A program made the translations under genes and the position numbers. From the NCBI RefSeq assembly GCF_000025705.1, contig NC_013959.1, positions 2,240,001-2,304,000 of the forward strand: DNA of 64,000 bases. Direction: 5' to 3'. Positions within the stretch are counted from its first letter, which is position 1; each line of letters starts with the position of its first letter. Of this stretch, positions 9,249 to 17,853 are shown piece by piece. The notes beneath the pieces are model-generated. The model saw only the letters and a program-made list of their open reading frames with translations, made no database searches and was not told the origin of the DNA. This DNA comes from Sideroxydans lithotrophicus ES-1 (GTDB taxonomy: Bacteria; Pseudomonadota; Gammaproteobacteria; Burkholderiales; Gallionellaceae).

Positions 9249-10568
9249 CTATTTCCCCAGCTCTTCCAGTCGCAGCTTGGTCACCTTCCCTGCCACCACG
9301 CCCAAGGCTTCGATCTTGGTAATCGCCGCATTGATACGCTTCTCGCGCGTCTGGTGGGTCAGCATGATGAGGTCGGTCTGGTCTTCGCCTTCGCCCGGTT
9401 CCTTCTGGATCACGGCGTCGATGGATATCTGCTCGTCGGCCAGGATGCGCGTGATGTCGGCCAGCACGCCGGGTTTGTCCTGCACGCGCAGGCGCAGGTA
9501 ATAACTGGTGATGACATCGTCCATCGGCAGCACCTTCAGATCAGCCATCGCGTTCGGCTGGAACGCCAAGTGCGGCACGCGGTTCTGCGGGTCGGAAGTC
9601 GCCATGCGTGTCACATCCACCAGGTCGGCGATCACCGCACTGGCGGTCGGTTCGGCACCGGCGCCCTTGCCGTAATACAAGGTCGCTCCAACGGCGTCGC
9701 CCTGCACCACCACCGCATTCATTGCGCCTTCGACATTGGCGATCAGACGCTTGGTCGGGATCAGCGTGGGATGCACGCGCAGCTCCACACCTTCCGCTGT
9801 GCGTTTGGTGATGCCCAGCAGTTTGATGCGGTAGCCGAGTTGTTCGGCGTACTTGATGTCGGTCGCATCGAGCTTGGAGATACCTTCGATGTAGGCTTTT
9901 TCGAACTGCATGGGGATGCCGAATGCCAGCGAAGCCAGGATAGTGATCTTGTGCGCCGCATCCACGCCTTCGATGTCGAAGGTCGGGTCGGCTTCGGCAT
10001 AACCCAGACGCTGTGCTTCCTTCAGCACCGTGTCGAAGGAAAGGCCCTTGTCGCGCATCTCGGACAGGATGAAGTTGGTGGTGCCGTTGATGATCCCGGC
10101 GATCCATTCGATGCGGTTGGCGGAAAGTCCTTCGCGCAGCGCCTTGATGATGGGGATGCCGCCGGCCACTGCCGCCTCGAACGCGACCATCACGCCCTTG
10201 TCCTGCGCGGCCTTGAAGATCTCGTTGCCGTGCGTAGCCAGCAATGCCTTGTTGGCGGTGACCACATGCTTGCCATTCGCGATCGCTTTCAGCACGAGTT
10301 CCTTCGCCACGCCGTAACCGCCGATGAGTTCGACGACGATATCGACTTCCGGATCGGCCACCACGGAGAATGCATCGTCAGTGACCCGGCATTTGCCGCC
10401 GGTGACATTTCTGGCCAGGGCCAGATTCTTGTCTGCCACCACCGTGATACGGATGGGGCGACCGGCTCGGCGCGTGATCTCTTCTGCGTTGCGCTGCAGC
10501 ACGGTGAAGGTACCGCCGCCGACTGTACCGATGCCCAACAGACCTACATTGATTGGTTTGATGCTCAT
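9249..10568 (-). CDS. hom: Homoserine dehydrogenase
   Basis: 439 aa. The N-terminal NAD(P)-binding fold has GLLGIGTVGGGTF (residues ~9-21). The catalytic homoserine dehydrogenase domain follows (GGIPIIKALREGL, NGTTNFILSEM, EADPTFDIEG). The C-terminal ACT domain (~350-430, VQDKPGVLADITRIL) mediates feedback by threonine in this family. The enzyme reduces aspartate semialdehyde to homoserine, feeding thrC downstream. It lies 12 bp after alaA and shares its strand, so co-transcription is likely. Confidence 0.97.
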   Translation of the reverse strand: MSIKPINVGLLGIGTVGGGTFTVLQRNAEEITRRAGRPIRITVVADKNLALARNVTGGKCRVTDDAFSVVADPEVDIVVELIGGYGVAKELVLKAIANGKHVVTANKALLATHGNEIFKAAQDKGVMVAFEAAVAGGIPIIKALREGLSANRIEWIAGIINGTTNFILSEMRDKGLSFDTVLKEAQRLGYAEADPTFDIEGVDAAHKITILASLAFGIPMQFEKAYIEGISKLDATDIKYAEQLGYRIKLLGITKRTAEGVELRVHPTLIPTKRLIANVEGAMNAVVVQGDAVGATLYYGKGAGAEPTASAVIADLVDVTRMATSDPQNRVPHLAFQPNAMADLKVLPMDDVITSYYLRLRVQDKPGVLADITRILADEQISIDAVIQKEPGEGEDQTDLIMLTHQTREKRINAAITKIEALGVVAGKVTKLRLEELGK

Positions 10569-10580
10569 GACTCTCTTTCG

Positions 10581-11831
10581 TTAATTGGTGCCGTGCTGCT
10601 TGCGATAGTTCTCGAGGAAACGTGCGATGCGTGCGATGGCTTCCGTCAGGTCGTCGGAATTGGGCAGGAACACCACACGGAAGTGGTCGGTATGCGGCCA
10701 GTTGAAACCGCTGCCCTGCACGATCAACACCTTCTCCTGTTCCAGCAGTTCGAGGATGAATTTCTGGTCGTCCTCGATCGGGTACATCCTGGGATCAAGC
10801 TTCGGAAACAGGTACAGCGCAGCCTTGGGCTTGACGCAGGTCACCCCGGGAATGGCAGTGAGCAGCTTCCAGGCGAGTTCGCGTTGCTTGTACAACCTGC
10901 CTCCGGGTGCGACCAGGTCATTGATGCTCTGGTAGCCGCCGAGCGCGGTCTGGATCGCGTATTGGCCCGGCACGTTGGAACACAGGCGCATCGAGGCGAG
11001 GATGTTCAACCCATCCAGATAGTCCTGCGCCGATTTCTTCGCACCGGAGACCACCATCCAGCCGGAGCGGTAACCGCAGGCGCGGTAGTTCTTGGACAAG
11101 CCGTTGAGTGTGACGAACAACACGTCGTCGGCCAGTGAAGCGATGGAAGTATGCGTCACCCCGTCATACAGCACCTTGTCGTAGATCTCGTCGGCGAAGA
11201 TGATGAGGTTGTGCTCGCGCGCCAGTTGGATGATCTCTTTCAGTATTTCGTCCGAGTACACCGCACCGGTCGGATTGTTCGGGTTGATGACGACGATGGC
11301 GCGCGTGTTTTTCGTGATCTTGCTGCGCATGTCGGCCAGATCCGGATTCCATTCATTGGCCTCGTCGCAGATGTAATGGCGCGGCGTGCCGCCCGCCAGC
11401 GTGACCGCCGCCGTCCACAACGGATAGTCGGGCGCCGGCACCAGCACCTCGTCGCCCGGGTTGAGCAGGCCCTGCATGCACATGACGATGAGTTCGGAAG
11501 CGCCGTTGCCGATGTAGATGTCGTCGATGGTGACGCCCGCGATCTTCTTCAGCTGGGTGTAATGCATGATCGCCTTGCGCGCGGCGAACAGGCCCTTGGA
11601 ATCCGAATAGCCGGACGAGTTCGGCAGGTTGAGGATCACGTCCTGCTGCACCTCTTCCGGCGCGTCAAAGCCGAACGGTGCCAGGTTGCCGATGTTCAGC
11701 TTGATGATGCGCTGCCCCTCTTCTTCCATCTGCTTGGAACGCGCCATCACCGGGCCGCGGATGTCATAGCAGACATTGGCCAGCTTGGCGGATTTCAATA
11801 CGGGTTTGGGCGTGTCTTTTTCGGATTTCAC
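10581..11831 (-). CDS. alaA: Glutamate-pyruvate aminotransferase (AlaA type)
   Basis: 416 aa, fold-type I PLP aminotransferase very close to E. coli AlaA along its whole length (LNIGNLAPFGFDAP, DEVLVPAPDYPLWTAAV, INPNNPTGAVYS, DEIYDKVLYD). The Schiff-base lysine is in NGLSKNYRACGYRSGW. It makes alanine from pyruvate and glutamate. The start is GTG at 11831 with AGGAAG seven bases upstream. In many beta-proteobacteria this gene precedes hom, as here. Confidence 0.92.
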   Translation of the reverse strand: MKSEKDTPKPVLKSAKLANVCYDIRGPVMARSKQMEEEGQRIIKLNIGNLAPFGFDAPEEVQQDVILNLPNSSGYSDSKGLFAARKAIMHYTQLKKIAGVTIDDIYIGNGASELIVMCMQGLLNPGDEVLVPAPDYPLWTAAVTLAGGTPRHYICDEANEWNPDLADMRSKITKNTRAIVVINPNNPTGAVYSDEILKEIIQLAREHNLIIFADEIYDKVLYDGVTHTSIASLADDVLFVTLNGLSKNYRACGYRSGWMVVSGAKKSAQDYLDGLNILASMRLCSNVPGQYAIQTALGGYQSINDLVAPGGRLYKQRELAWKLLTAIPGVTCVKPKAALYLFPKLDPRMYPIEDDQKFILELLEQEKVLIVQGSGFNWPHTDHFRVVFLPNSDDLTEAIARIARFLENYRKQHGTN

Positions 11832-11866
11832 GTGAGCGCTTCCTAATCTGCCGAACCTGCGCCAAT

Positions 11867-11917
11867 GGTAGAATCATCGACATCAAGGCCAGGCGTTGCA
11901 AAGGTCGCGATTCTACC
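11867..11917. promoter_or_regulatory. Opposed -10-like elements in the alaA/Mth938 divergent gap
   Basis: The gap holds an exact 9-bp inverted repeat, GGTAGAATC (11867-11875) and GATTCTACC (11909-11917). Each arm contains TAGAAT, an acceptable sigma-70 -10 box, one reading right toward the Mth938-like gene and one reading left toward alaA. The two start sites would cross each other. No good -35 boxes were found 16-18 bp away, so the call is tentative. Confidence 0.35.
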
Positions 11918-11953
11918 GCGCCGCCGCCATGTGCCGCAAATGGAGACACCGCT

Positions 11954-12322
11954 TTGTCACTGCAACTTCAAACAGACTCAGGCCAGAAACTGTTCACCGG
12001 GCACGGCGAAGGCTATGTCTCGGTCAATACCCATCGCTACCGGCAGCCCATCGTGGTGATGGCCGCAGAAGTCCGCACCGACTGGCCTGCCACGGACTTT
12101 GCCGCGCTGACTTCAGCGCATTTCGAGTATTTCCTCGCGCTTCAGCCGGAAGTGCTGCTGCTCGGCACCGGCGCCAGACAGCAGTTCGCCCATCCCGAGC
12201 TGTACCGGGAACTCATCAAGGCCCGCATCGGCATCGAATTCATGGATACCCCTGCCGCCTGCCGCACTTACAACATTCTCGTCGCCGAAGACCGCAAAGT
12301 GGTCGCAGCTGTCCTGATCTAA
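11954..12322 (+). CDS. Mth938-like domain protein (NDUFAF3/DUF498 family)
   Basis: 122 aa from a TTG codon with GGAGA eight bases upstream; no ATG fits. It is a single Mth938-like domain (YRQPIVVMAAEVRTDWPA, PEVLLLGTGARQQF, IEFMDTPAACRTYNILVAE). Relatives include the mitochondrial complex I assembly factor NDUFAF3, but the bacterial role is unknown. It lies 8 bp before moxR, so it is the first gene of that operon. Confidence 0.85.
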   Translation: MSLQLQTDSGQKLFTGHGEGYVSVNTHRYRQPIVVMAAEVRTDWPATDFAALTSAHFEYFLALQPEVLLLGTGARQQFAHPELYRELIKARIGIEFMDTPAACRTYNILVAEDRKVVAAVLI

Positions 12323-12330
12323 GGAGTCGT

Positions 12331-13248
12331 ATGACCCACCCACTGCACAATGTCATCGCCCAGACCGAGCAGGTCATCCTCGGCAAGCCCCGCCAGATCA
12401 GGTTGGCGCTCACTTGCCTGCTGGCACGCGGGCATCTGTTGATCGAAGACCTGCCCGGCGTCGGCAAGACCATGCTGGCGCATGCACTGGCCAAGACGCT
12501 CGGCCTGCAGTTCCAGCGCATCCAGTTCACCAGCGACATGCTGCCCGCCGACATCCTCGGCGTCTCGATCTACCAGCGCGACAGCGGCGAATTCAAGTTC
12601 CACGCCGGCCCGATCTTCGCACAGATGATCCTCGCCGACGAAGTGAACCGCGCCACGCCCAAGACGCAAAGCGCACTGCTGGAAGCGATGGAAGAACACC
12701 AGGTCACCAGCGAGGGCGAGACGCGCCCGCTGCCGGTGCCGTTCTTCGTCATCGCCACACAGAACCCGACCAACCAGATCGGCACCTTCCCGCTGCCGGA
12801 ATCCCAGCTCGACCGCTTCCTGATGCGCATCCAGCTAGGCTACCCGGACAAACAGGCAGAACGCGGACTGCTGGCCGGCGTCGAGCGCCGCGACCTCATT
12901 GCCAAGCTCACACCGCAAATGGAGATCGCCGAACTGATGGATCTGCAACAGCAGGTCAAACAGGTGTTCACCTCTCCGGCGCTGCTCGATTACGTGCAGG
13001 CCATCCTGCGTCACAGCCGCGAATCGGCCCGTTATGTGCACGGTCTGTCGCCGCGTGCCGGGCTTTCGCTGCTCGCCGCCGCCCGCGCCTGGGCGCTTCT
13101 TGATGGGCGTAATGCCGTCATTCCAGAGGACATCCAGGCGGTACTGCCGGGTGTGGCCAGCCATCGACTGCAGAGCGTACAGGACATCCAGGCCTCCGAC
13201 GGCGACAAACTGGCGCGCGACCTGGTCGAGGCGGTCGCCATTCCCTGA
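12331..13248 (+). CDS. MoxR-family AAA+ ATPase
   Basis: 305 aa from an ATG with AAGGAG seven bases upstream. Walker A is LPGVGKTMLAHAL (residues ~40-52), Walker B/sensor is ILADEVNRATPKTQ, and the arginine-finger segment is PLPESQLDRFLMR. The AAA lid is at ~230-300. MoxR ATPases are chaperone-like and often act on von Willebrand factor or DUF58 proteins. Here a DUF58 gene and a transglutaminase gene follow, the standard MoxR-DUF58-TgpA arrangement. Confidence 0.93.
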   Translation: MTHPLHNVIAQTEQVILGKPRQIRLALTCLLARGHLLIEDLPGVGKTMLAHALAKTLGLQFQRIQFTSDMLPADILGVSIYQRDSGEFKFHAGPIFAQMILADEVNRATPKTQSALLEAMEEHQVTSEGETRPLPVPFFVIATQNPTNQIGTFPLPESQLDRFLMRIQLGYPDKQAERGLLAGVERRDLIAKLTPQMEIAELMDLQQQVKQVFTSPALLDYVQAILRHSRESARYVHGLSPRAGLSLLAAARAWALLDGRNAVIPEDIQAVLPGVASHRLQSVQDIQASDGDKLARDLVEAVAIP

Positions 13249-13342
13249 CGGGCAGGGCATTCAGCTGTCTTTGAATATGAAAATCGCCGCGCCCGTCCCC
13301 TCACCACAATCCCCTGGTAGAACTACTAGCCAATCGACTACG

Positions 13343-13381
13343 CCCGCAAGCGGGCAAGTCGCTGGTTATCCCGCTTGCGGG
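13343..13381. repeat. Palindromic repeat pair in the moxR-DUF58 gap
   Basis: CCCGCAAGCGGG (13343-13354) and CCCGCTTGCGGG (13370-13381) are inverted copies, and each is nearly self-complementary. The 197-bp gap (13249-13445) also holds GAGAGCGAAGCGAG beside them. The same CCCGCAAGCGGG core sits inside mfd at 26400-26411, so it belongs to a dispersed family. The gap has no other gene. Confidence 0.7.
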
Positions 13382-13445
13382 GAGAGCGAAGCGAGGGGGG
13401 CGGAGCCAGGCGATCGAACCGCTGCGCGGGACTCTCGTTAAAGCC

Positions 13446-14399
13446 GTGTTCACCACACTCAAACAAGGCTTCCGCAACTGGGCATTCCGCCGCGCTGTCG
13501 AAAGCGGCACGCTGGTGCTCAACCAGCGCCGCATCTACATCATCCCTTCCCGCCAGGGATTCGGCTTTGCCTTTGTGCTGGCGCTGATGCTGCTGGGCGA
13601 CATCAACTACAACCTGAGCCTAGGTTATGTGCTCACCTTCCTGCTCGCCACGACGGCCGGCATGACCATGCTGCATGCATTCCGCAACATGGCGCAGCTG
13701 GAGATACGCGCCGGCCATGTCGACCCGGTGTTTGCCGGGGAGCAGGCCCGCTTCGTATTCCATTTCAACAATCCCGGCACACTGCCCCGTTACCAACTCC
13801 ATCTGCATGACGACGATGGGCGCCACACAGTGTTCGACCTGGATGCGCAGCGCTCCACCCCTATCGAACTCGCCATCCCGTCGACGCAGCGCGGCTGGCT
13901 GGACAGCGGACGGCTGACGCTGTACACCCATTACCCGCTGGGGCTGTTCCATGCGTGGACGTATATCCATTTCGACGTGCGCTGCCTGGTCTACCCCAGA
14001 CCTGCGGCGCCGCAGCCCCTGCCCGCCGCCTCCGTGCGGGATGGCACCGGCAAATACCTTGCCGCAGGCGACGAAGACTTCTCCGGCCTGCGCAACTATG
14101 TCGCGGGCGATGCGATGCCGCGCATCGCCTGGAAGGCACTGGCGCGCGAGCAAGGATTGCAGGTCAAGCAATTCTCCGCGCAACAAGGTCAGGAGCTGTG
14201 GCTGGACTGGTCGCTGCTGCCGAACATCGCGCAAGAGATGAAGCTGCAACTGCTTACGCGCTGGGTGCTGGATGCCGACGCGCAAGGACTGCTATACGGG
14301 CTGCGCCTGCCGGATAGCGAAATCGCTCCGCAACACAATGCCGGGCATCGAGCGGAATGTCTGCGCAGGCTGGCTTTGTATGGGCTGGTTGAAACATGA
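13446..14399 (+). CDS. DUF58 domain protein
   Basis: 317 aa from a GTG; the start is uncertain because a repeat lies just upstream and the ribosome site is poor. Two N-terminal membrane segments (FGFAFVLALMLLGDINYN and the following YVLTFLLATTAGMTMLHAF) anchor it. The DUF58 signature follows (GDEDFSGLRNYVAGDAMPRI with AWKALAREQGLQVKQF, residues ~205-240). The role is unknown but linked to MoxR. Its stop overlaps the tgpA ATG (ATGA at 14396-14399), indicating translational coupling. Confidence 0.88.
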   Translation: MFTTLKQGFRNWAFRRAVESGTLVLNQRRIYIIPSRQGFGFAFVLALMLLGDINYNLSLGYVLTFLLATTAGMTMLHAFRNMAQLEIRAGHVDPVFAGEQARFVFHFNNPGTLPRYQLHLHDDDGRHTVFDLDAQRSTPIELAIPSTQRGWLDSGRLTLYTHYPLGLFHAWTYIHFDVRCLVYPRPAAPQPLPAASVRDGTGKYLAAGDEDFSGLRNYVAGDAMPRIAWKALAREQGLQVKQFSAQQGQELWLDWSLLPNIAQEMKLQLLTRWVLDADAQGLLYGLRLPDSEIAPQHNAGHRAECLRRLALYGLVET

Positions 14400-16330
14400 A
14401 GCTCTCCGCCCAACTCGTCTACGGCCTCATCGCCTGCATCCTGATGGTGAGCGCCCCGCACGCCGAGCACCTGCCGCTGTGGGTCAGCGCGGTCTGTGCG
14501 GCGTTGCTGGCCTGGCGCGGCTACCTGAACTACAGCGGCAACCCGCTGCCGGCGCGCTGGCTGCTGCTCGCCGTCACCGTCGCCTGCGTGCTGGCCATTG
14601 CCGTCAATTTCCACACCCTGTTCGGGCGCGAGGTCGGCGTCACGCTGCTGATCATGCTGGCCACGCTCAAGCTGCTTGAACTGCGTGCGGTACGCGACGT
14701 CACGATAGTGGTCTATCTTTCCTGCTTCATCATCATCACCAATTTCTTCTACTCGCAGAGCATCCCCACCGCGCTGTACATGCTGCTCACGCTGCTGGTC
14801 ATCATGGCCACATGGGTGCACATGCAGACCGGCGCGCTCGCACTCAAACCGCGCCTGCGCATCGCCGGCATATTGCTGCTGCAGGCCATCCCGCTGTCGC
14901 TCATCATCTTCGTGCTGTTCCCGCGCGTACAGGGGCCGCTGTGGGGATTGCCGCAGGACGCCTATGCCAGCAGCGGCCTGACCGACCGGATGGCGCCGGG
15001 CAGCATGAGCAAGCTGTCGCTCTCCGATGCGGTGGCGTTCCGCGTCACCTTCAGCGGCAAGGTACCGACACGCGAACAGATGTACTGGCGCGGGCCGGTG
15101 TTATGGGACTTCGACGGCACGACCTGGACGCGCGGCCACAACGCCACCCTGCAACGCCCGACCCTCGCCGATGCCGGCATGCCCGTGGATTACACCGTGA
15201 CGCTGGAGCCGCACAACAGGCGCTGGCTGTTCGCACTGGACATGCCGGCCAGGATCTCCATCCCTGCCGATTTCGCACCGGACTTCCAATTGCTCAACCG
15301 GACGCCGGTGAATGCGCGTATCCGCTATAACGCCACCTCGGAGCTCTCCTATCGCGCCAATCCCGGCGAGCCGCCGCAGCAATTGCGGCGCGCCCTCGCC
15401 CTGCCGCCAGGTTATGACCCGCAGGCCAGGAAACTTGCTGCAGACTGGCGCGCGCGCAGCGACAGTGATATCGCATTGATACGCACCGCGCTCAACTATT
15501 TCAACCAGAACGGTTTCGAATACACGCTGGAACCGCCGCTGCTCGGTTTCAATAGCGTGGACGATTTCCTGTTCAACTCGAAAAAAGGCTTCTGCGAACA
15601 CTATGCCGGCAGCTTCGTTTTCCTGATGCGCGCGGCGGGGTTACCGGCACGCGTGGTGACCGGCTACCAGGGCGGCGAATACAACGAACTGGGCGGCTAT
15701 TACATCCTGCGCCAGTCCGATGCGCATGCCTGGGCTGAGGTATGGCTGCAGGATCGCGGCTGGGTACGCATCGATCCCACTGCCGCCATCTCCCCGGCAC
15801 GGATACAGAACGGCCTTAACGCCGCCTTGCCGAATGACGCAGCCTTGCCGTTCCTTGCCCGCACGCAATCGCCGTTGCTGCTCAAGCTGAGGTTCAACCT
15901 CGACGCTCTGACCAATCAGTGGAACCAGTGGGTGCTGGGCTACGACACCGAGCGTCAGTTCGCATTCCTGACCCGCCTGGGCATGGAAGACATCACCTGG
16001 CAGAAGCTGGCGATCGACATGCTGGCCGGCGTCGCCCTGCTCGTGGGCATCTTCACGCTGATCATGTTGCGCCGCCTGACCGCACACCAGATCGACGCGG
16101 TGCAGGCCGCATGGCTGAAGGTCTGCCGCAAACTGGGGAAGGCCGGACTACCGCGTGCGCCGCATGAAGGAGCGATGGATTATGCGGCGCGCATCGCCGC
16201 CATGCGTCCAGACATTGCGGAAGGCATCCGCGACATCGCCGCGCGTTACGCATCGCTGCGCTATGGCGGCGAGACCGAGCAGGAAGTGTTGGCAGCTTTC
16301 AGGACGGCGGTGCGAGCGTTCAAGCTATAA
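14396..16330 (+). CDS. tgpA: TgpA-type transmembrane transglutaminase-like protein
   Basis: 644 aa. Residues 1-180 hold about six membrane segments (DUF3488). A periplasmic transglutaminase core at ~330-470 has Cys in KKGFCEHYAGSF, His in SDAHAWAEVW and Asp in VRIDPTAAI, so the catalytic triad is complete. One further membrane helix (~545-565, MLAGVALLVGIFTLIMLR) precedes a C-terminal DUF4129-like domain. The Pseudomonas homologue is essential and envelope-associated; its substrate is not established. It is the last gene of the moxR operon. Confidence 0.9.
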   Translation: MKLSAQLVYGLIACILMVSAPHAEHLPLWVSAVCAALLAWRGYLNYSGNPLPARWLLLAVTVACVLAIAVNFHTLFGREVGVTLLIMLATLKLLELRAVRDVTIVVYLSCFIIITNFFYSQSIPTALYMLLTLLVIMATWVHMQTGALALKPRLRIAGILLLQAIPLSLIIFVLFPRVQGPLWGLPQDAYASSGLTDRMAPGSMSKLSLSDAVAFRVTFSGKVPTREQMYWRGPVLWDFDGTTWTRGHNATLQRPTLADAGMPVDYTVTLEPHNRRWLFALDMPARISIPADFAPDFQLLNRTPVNARIRYNATSELSYRANPGEPPQQLRRALALPPGYDPQARKLAADWRARSDSDIALIRTALNYFNQNGFEYTLEPPLLGFNSVDDFLFNSKKGFCEHYAGSFVFLMRAAGLPARVVTGYQGGEYNELGGYYILRQSDAHAWAEVWLQDRGWVRIDPTAAISPARIQNGLNAALPNDAALPFLARTQSPLLLKLRFNLDALTNQWNQWVLGYDTERQFAFLTRLGMEDITWQKLAIDMLAGVALLVGIFTLIMLRRLTAHQIDAVQAAWLKVCRKLGKAGLPRAPHEGAMDYAARIAAMRPDIAEGIRDIAARYASLRYGGETEQEVLAAFRTAVRAFKL

Positions 16331-16331
16331 T
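16326..16331 (+). promoter_or_regulatory. -10 box for queD overlapping the tgpA stop codon
   Basis: A perfect TATAAT lies at 16326-16331, its first part inside the last codons of tgpA, 30 bp before the queD ATG. No convincing -35 lies 17 bp upstream, so this is a likely but weak promoter. Confidence 0.4.
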
Positions 16332-16360
16332 CCGCACCAATCCAACCGAAGCAAACCATC

Positions 16361-16801
16361 ATGCAGATCACCCGAAGACTGGAATTCGATGCCGGACACC
16401 GCATCCCCAACCACAACAGCCAGTGCAAACACCTGCACGGACATCGTTACGCCATCGAGATCACCTTGTCCGGCGACATCATCACCACAGAGGGCGTTTC
16501 GGAACAGGGTATGGTGATGGATTTCTCGGACGTGAAGCGCATCGCCAAGGAACAGGTGGTGGACAAGTGGGATCACGCGTTCCTGGTCTATCGCAACGAC
16601 AAGGTGGTGCTGGATTTCCTGGACACGCTGCCTGAGCACAAGACGGTGGTGATGGACGTCATCCCGACAGCCGAGAATCTGGCCAGGGTCGCATTCGACC
16701 TGCTGCGGGGAGCCTACCACGACACCTACGGCAACCATCTGCGCCTGGAGAGGGTGCGGCTTTTCGAGACGCCCAATAACTGGGCGGATCACACGCGCTG
16801 A
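16361..16801 (+). CDS. queD: 6-carboxytetrahydropterin synthase
   Basis: 146 aa. It turns dihydroneopterin triphosphate into 6-carboxytetrahydropterin, the first committed step to queuosine and other deazapurines. Zinc-binding His13, His26 and His28 and catalytic Cys22 are present in the CKHLHGH motif; DVIPTAENLARV and the substrate Glu in RLFET are also present. The other que genes are not in the window. It ends 3 bp before the convergent GGDEF regulator gene. Confidence 0.92.
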   Translation: MQITRRLEFDAGHRIPNHNSQCKHLHGHRYAIEITLSGDIITTEGVSEQGMVMDFSDVKRIAKEQVVDKWDHAFLVYRNDKVVLDFLDTLPEHKTVVMDVIPTAENLARVAFDLLRGAYHDTYGNHLRLERVRLFETPNNWADHTR

Positions 16802-16804
16802 ACT

Positions 16805-17773
16805 TCAGACCTCGCCGTAATCCCCAACCACGACCCGATCGCGTCCTTCGACCTTGGCCTGATACAGGGCACGGTCCGCGGAGCGCAACAAGACATCCAG
16901 TGAAAAACCGCTCTTGGGCTCGACCGAAGCAATGCCGCAGCTGATGGTGACGCGCCGCGATGGCGTGGCATGCGGGATGCCGAGTTCGGCCACATGCTGG
17001 CGGACGTTCTCTGCCACCCATTTTGCGCCGTCGGCATCGGTCTCGCCCAGTACCAGCACGAACTCTTCGCCGCCATAGCGTGCTGCCAAGTCGGCTGCGC
17101 GCGGTGCTGCACGCGCCACCTGCCCGGCGACTGCACGCAGGCATTCGTCGCCGGCCTGGTGGCCGAACTGGTCGTTGAAGAGTTTGAAACTGTCGATATC
17201 CAGCATCACCAGCGCGAGCGGTTTCTTCATGCGTTCGCAACGGCGCCACTCGCGCAGCGACAACTCGTCGAACATGCGGCGATTCGCGATGCCGGTCAGG
17301 CCGTCGGTGGTGGAAAGGCGTTGCAGCTCCTTGTTGGCCGCATTCAACTGGTGGCTGACATCGACCAGCGAACGCTGCATCTCGATCAGCCTGCGCATGG
17401 CGCGCACTTTGGCATGCAACACCACCTCGCTGATCGGCTTCATCAGGTAATCGTCGCCGCCGACTTCGATGCCGCGCGCGAGGTCCTCGTCCTTGGTCAT
17501 GCTGGTGAGGAAGATGATCGCCGTCCAGTCGTCTTTCTTCTCGGAGGAACGGATCTGCCTGGCGATCTCGAAGCCGTCGATATCGGGCAGCTGCGCGTCC
17601 AGCATGATGATATCGGGGCGTTCCTTGCGATAGATCTCGATGGCGGCGGCGCCCGTCTCGGCGGTCAAGGGTTGCTTGATATCCATGCGTTCGAGGAAAT
17701 TGCACAGGACCTTCAGGGTGACTTTGCTGTCTTCCACGACCAGCACTTTGAGCGCGTCTGTTCTTTTTTTCAT
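16805..17773 (-). CDS. Response regulator with GGDEF output (diguanylate cyclase)
   Basis: 322 aa. The receiver domain (8-125) has phospho-acceptor D59 (IIMLDAQLPDIDG). A coiled linker (~130-160) follows. The GGDEF domain (165-318) has the active site RYGGEEFVLVLGE and an RxxD inhibitory site (RAAD) five residues before it. Phosphorylation should drive dimerisation and cyclic-di-GMP synthesis, as in PleD/WspR. No partner kinase is adjacent; the next gene upstream on the strand is a membrane diguanylate cyclase 80 bp away. Confidence 0.92.
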   Translation of the reverse strand: MKKRTDALKVLVVEDSKVTLKVLCNFLERMDIKQPLTAETGAAAIEIYRKERPDIIMLDAQLPDIDGFEIARQIRSSEKKDDWTAIIFLTSMTKDEDLARGIEVGGDDYLMKPISEVVLHAKVRAMRRLIEMQRSLVDVSHQLNAANKELQRLSTTDGLTGIANRRMFDELSLREWRRCERMKKPLALVMLDIDSFKLFNDQFGHQAGDECLRAVAGQVARAAPRAADLAARYGGEEFVLVLGETDADGAKWVAENVRQHVAELGIPHATPSRRVTISCGIASVEPKSGFSLDVLLRSADRALYQAKVEGRDRVVVGDYGEV

Positions 17774-17853
17774 ATGGCGGCGGTTGAGGTTTTGCCGCCA
17801 TTATAAGGCCGAAATGCAAAATTACCGCCTTTTGTCAGTCACATAGCGTGAAA

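Noticed and set aside
9189-11138. 649-codon open frame on the plus strand
   Set aside because: Antisense shadow of hom and the start of alaA, caused by high third-position GC.
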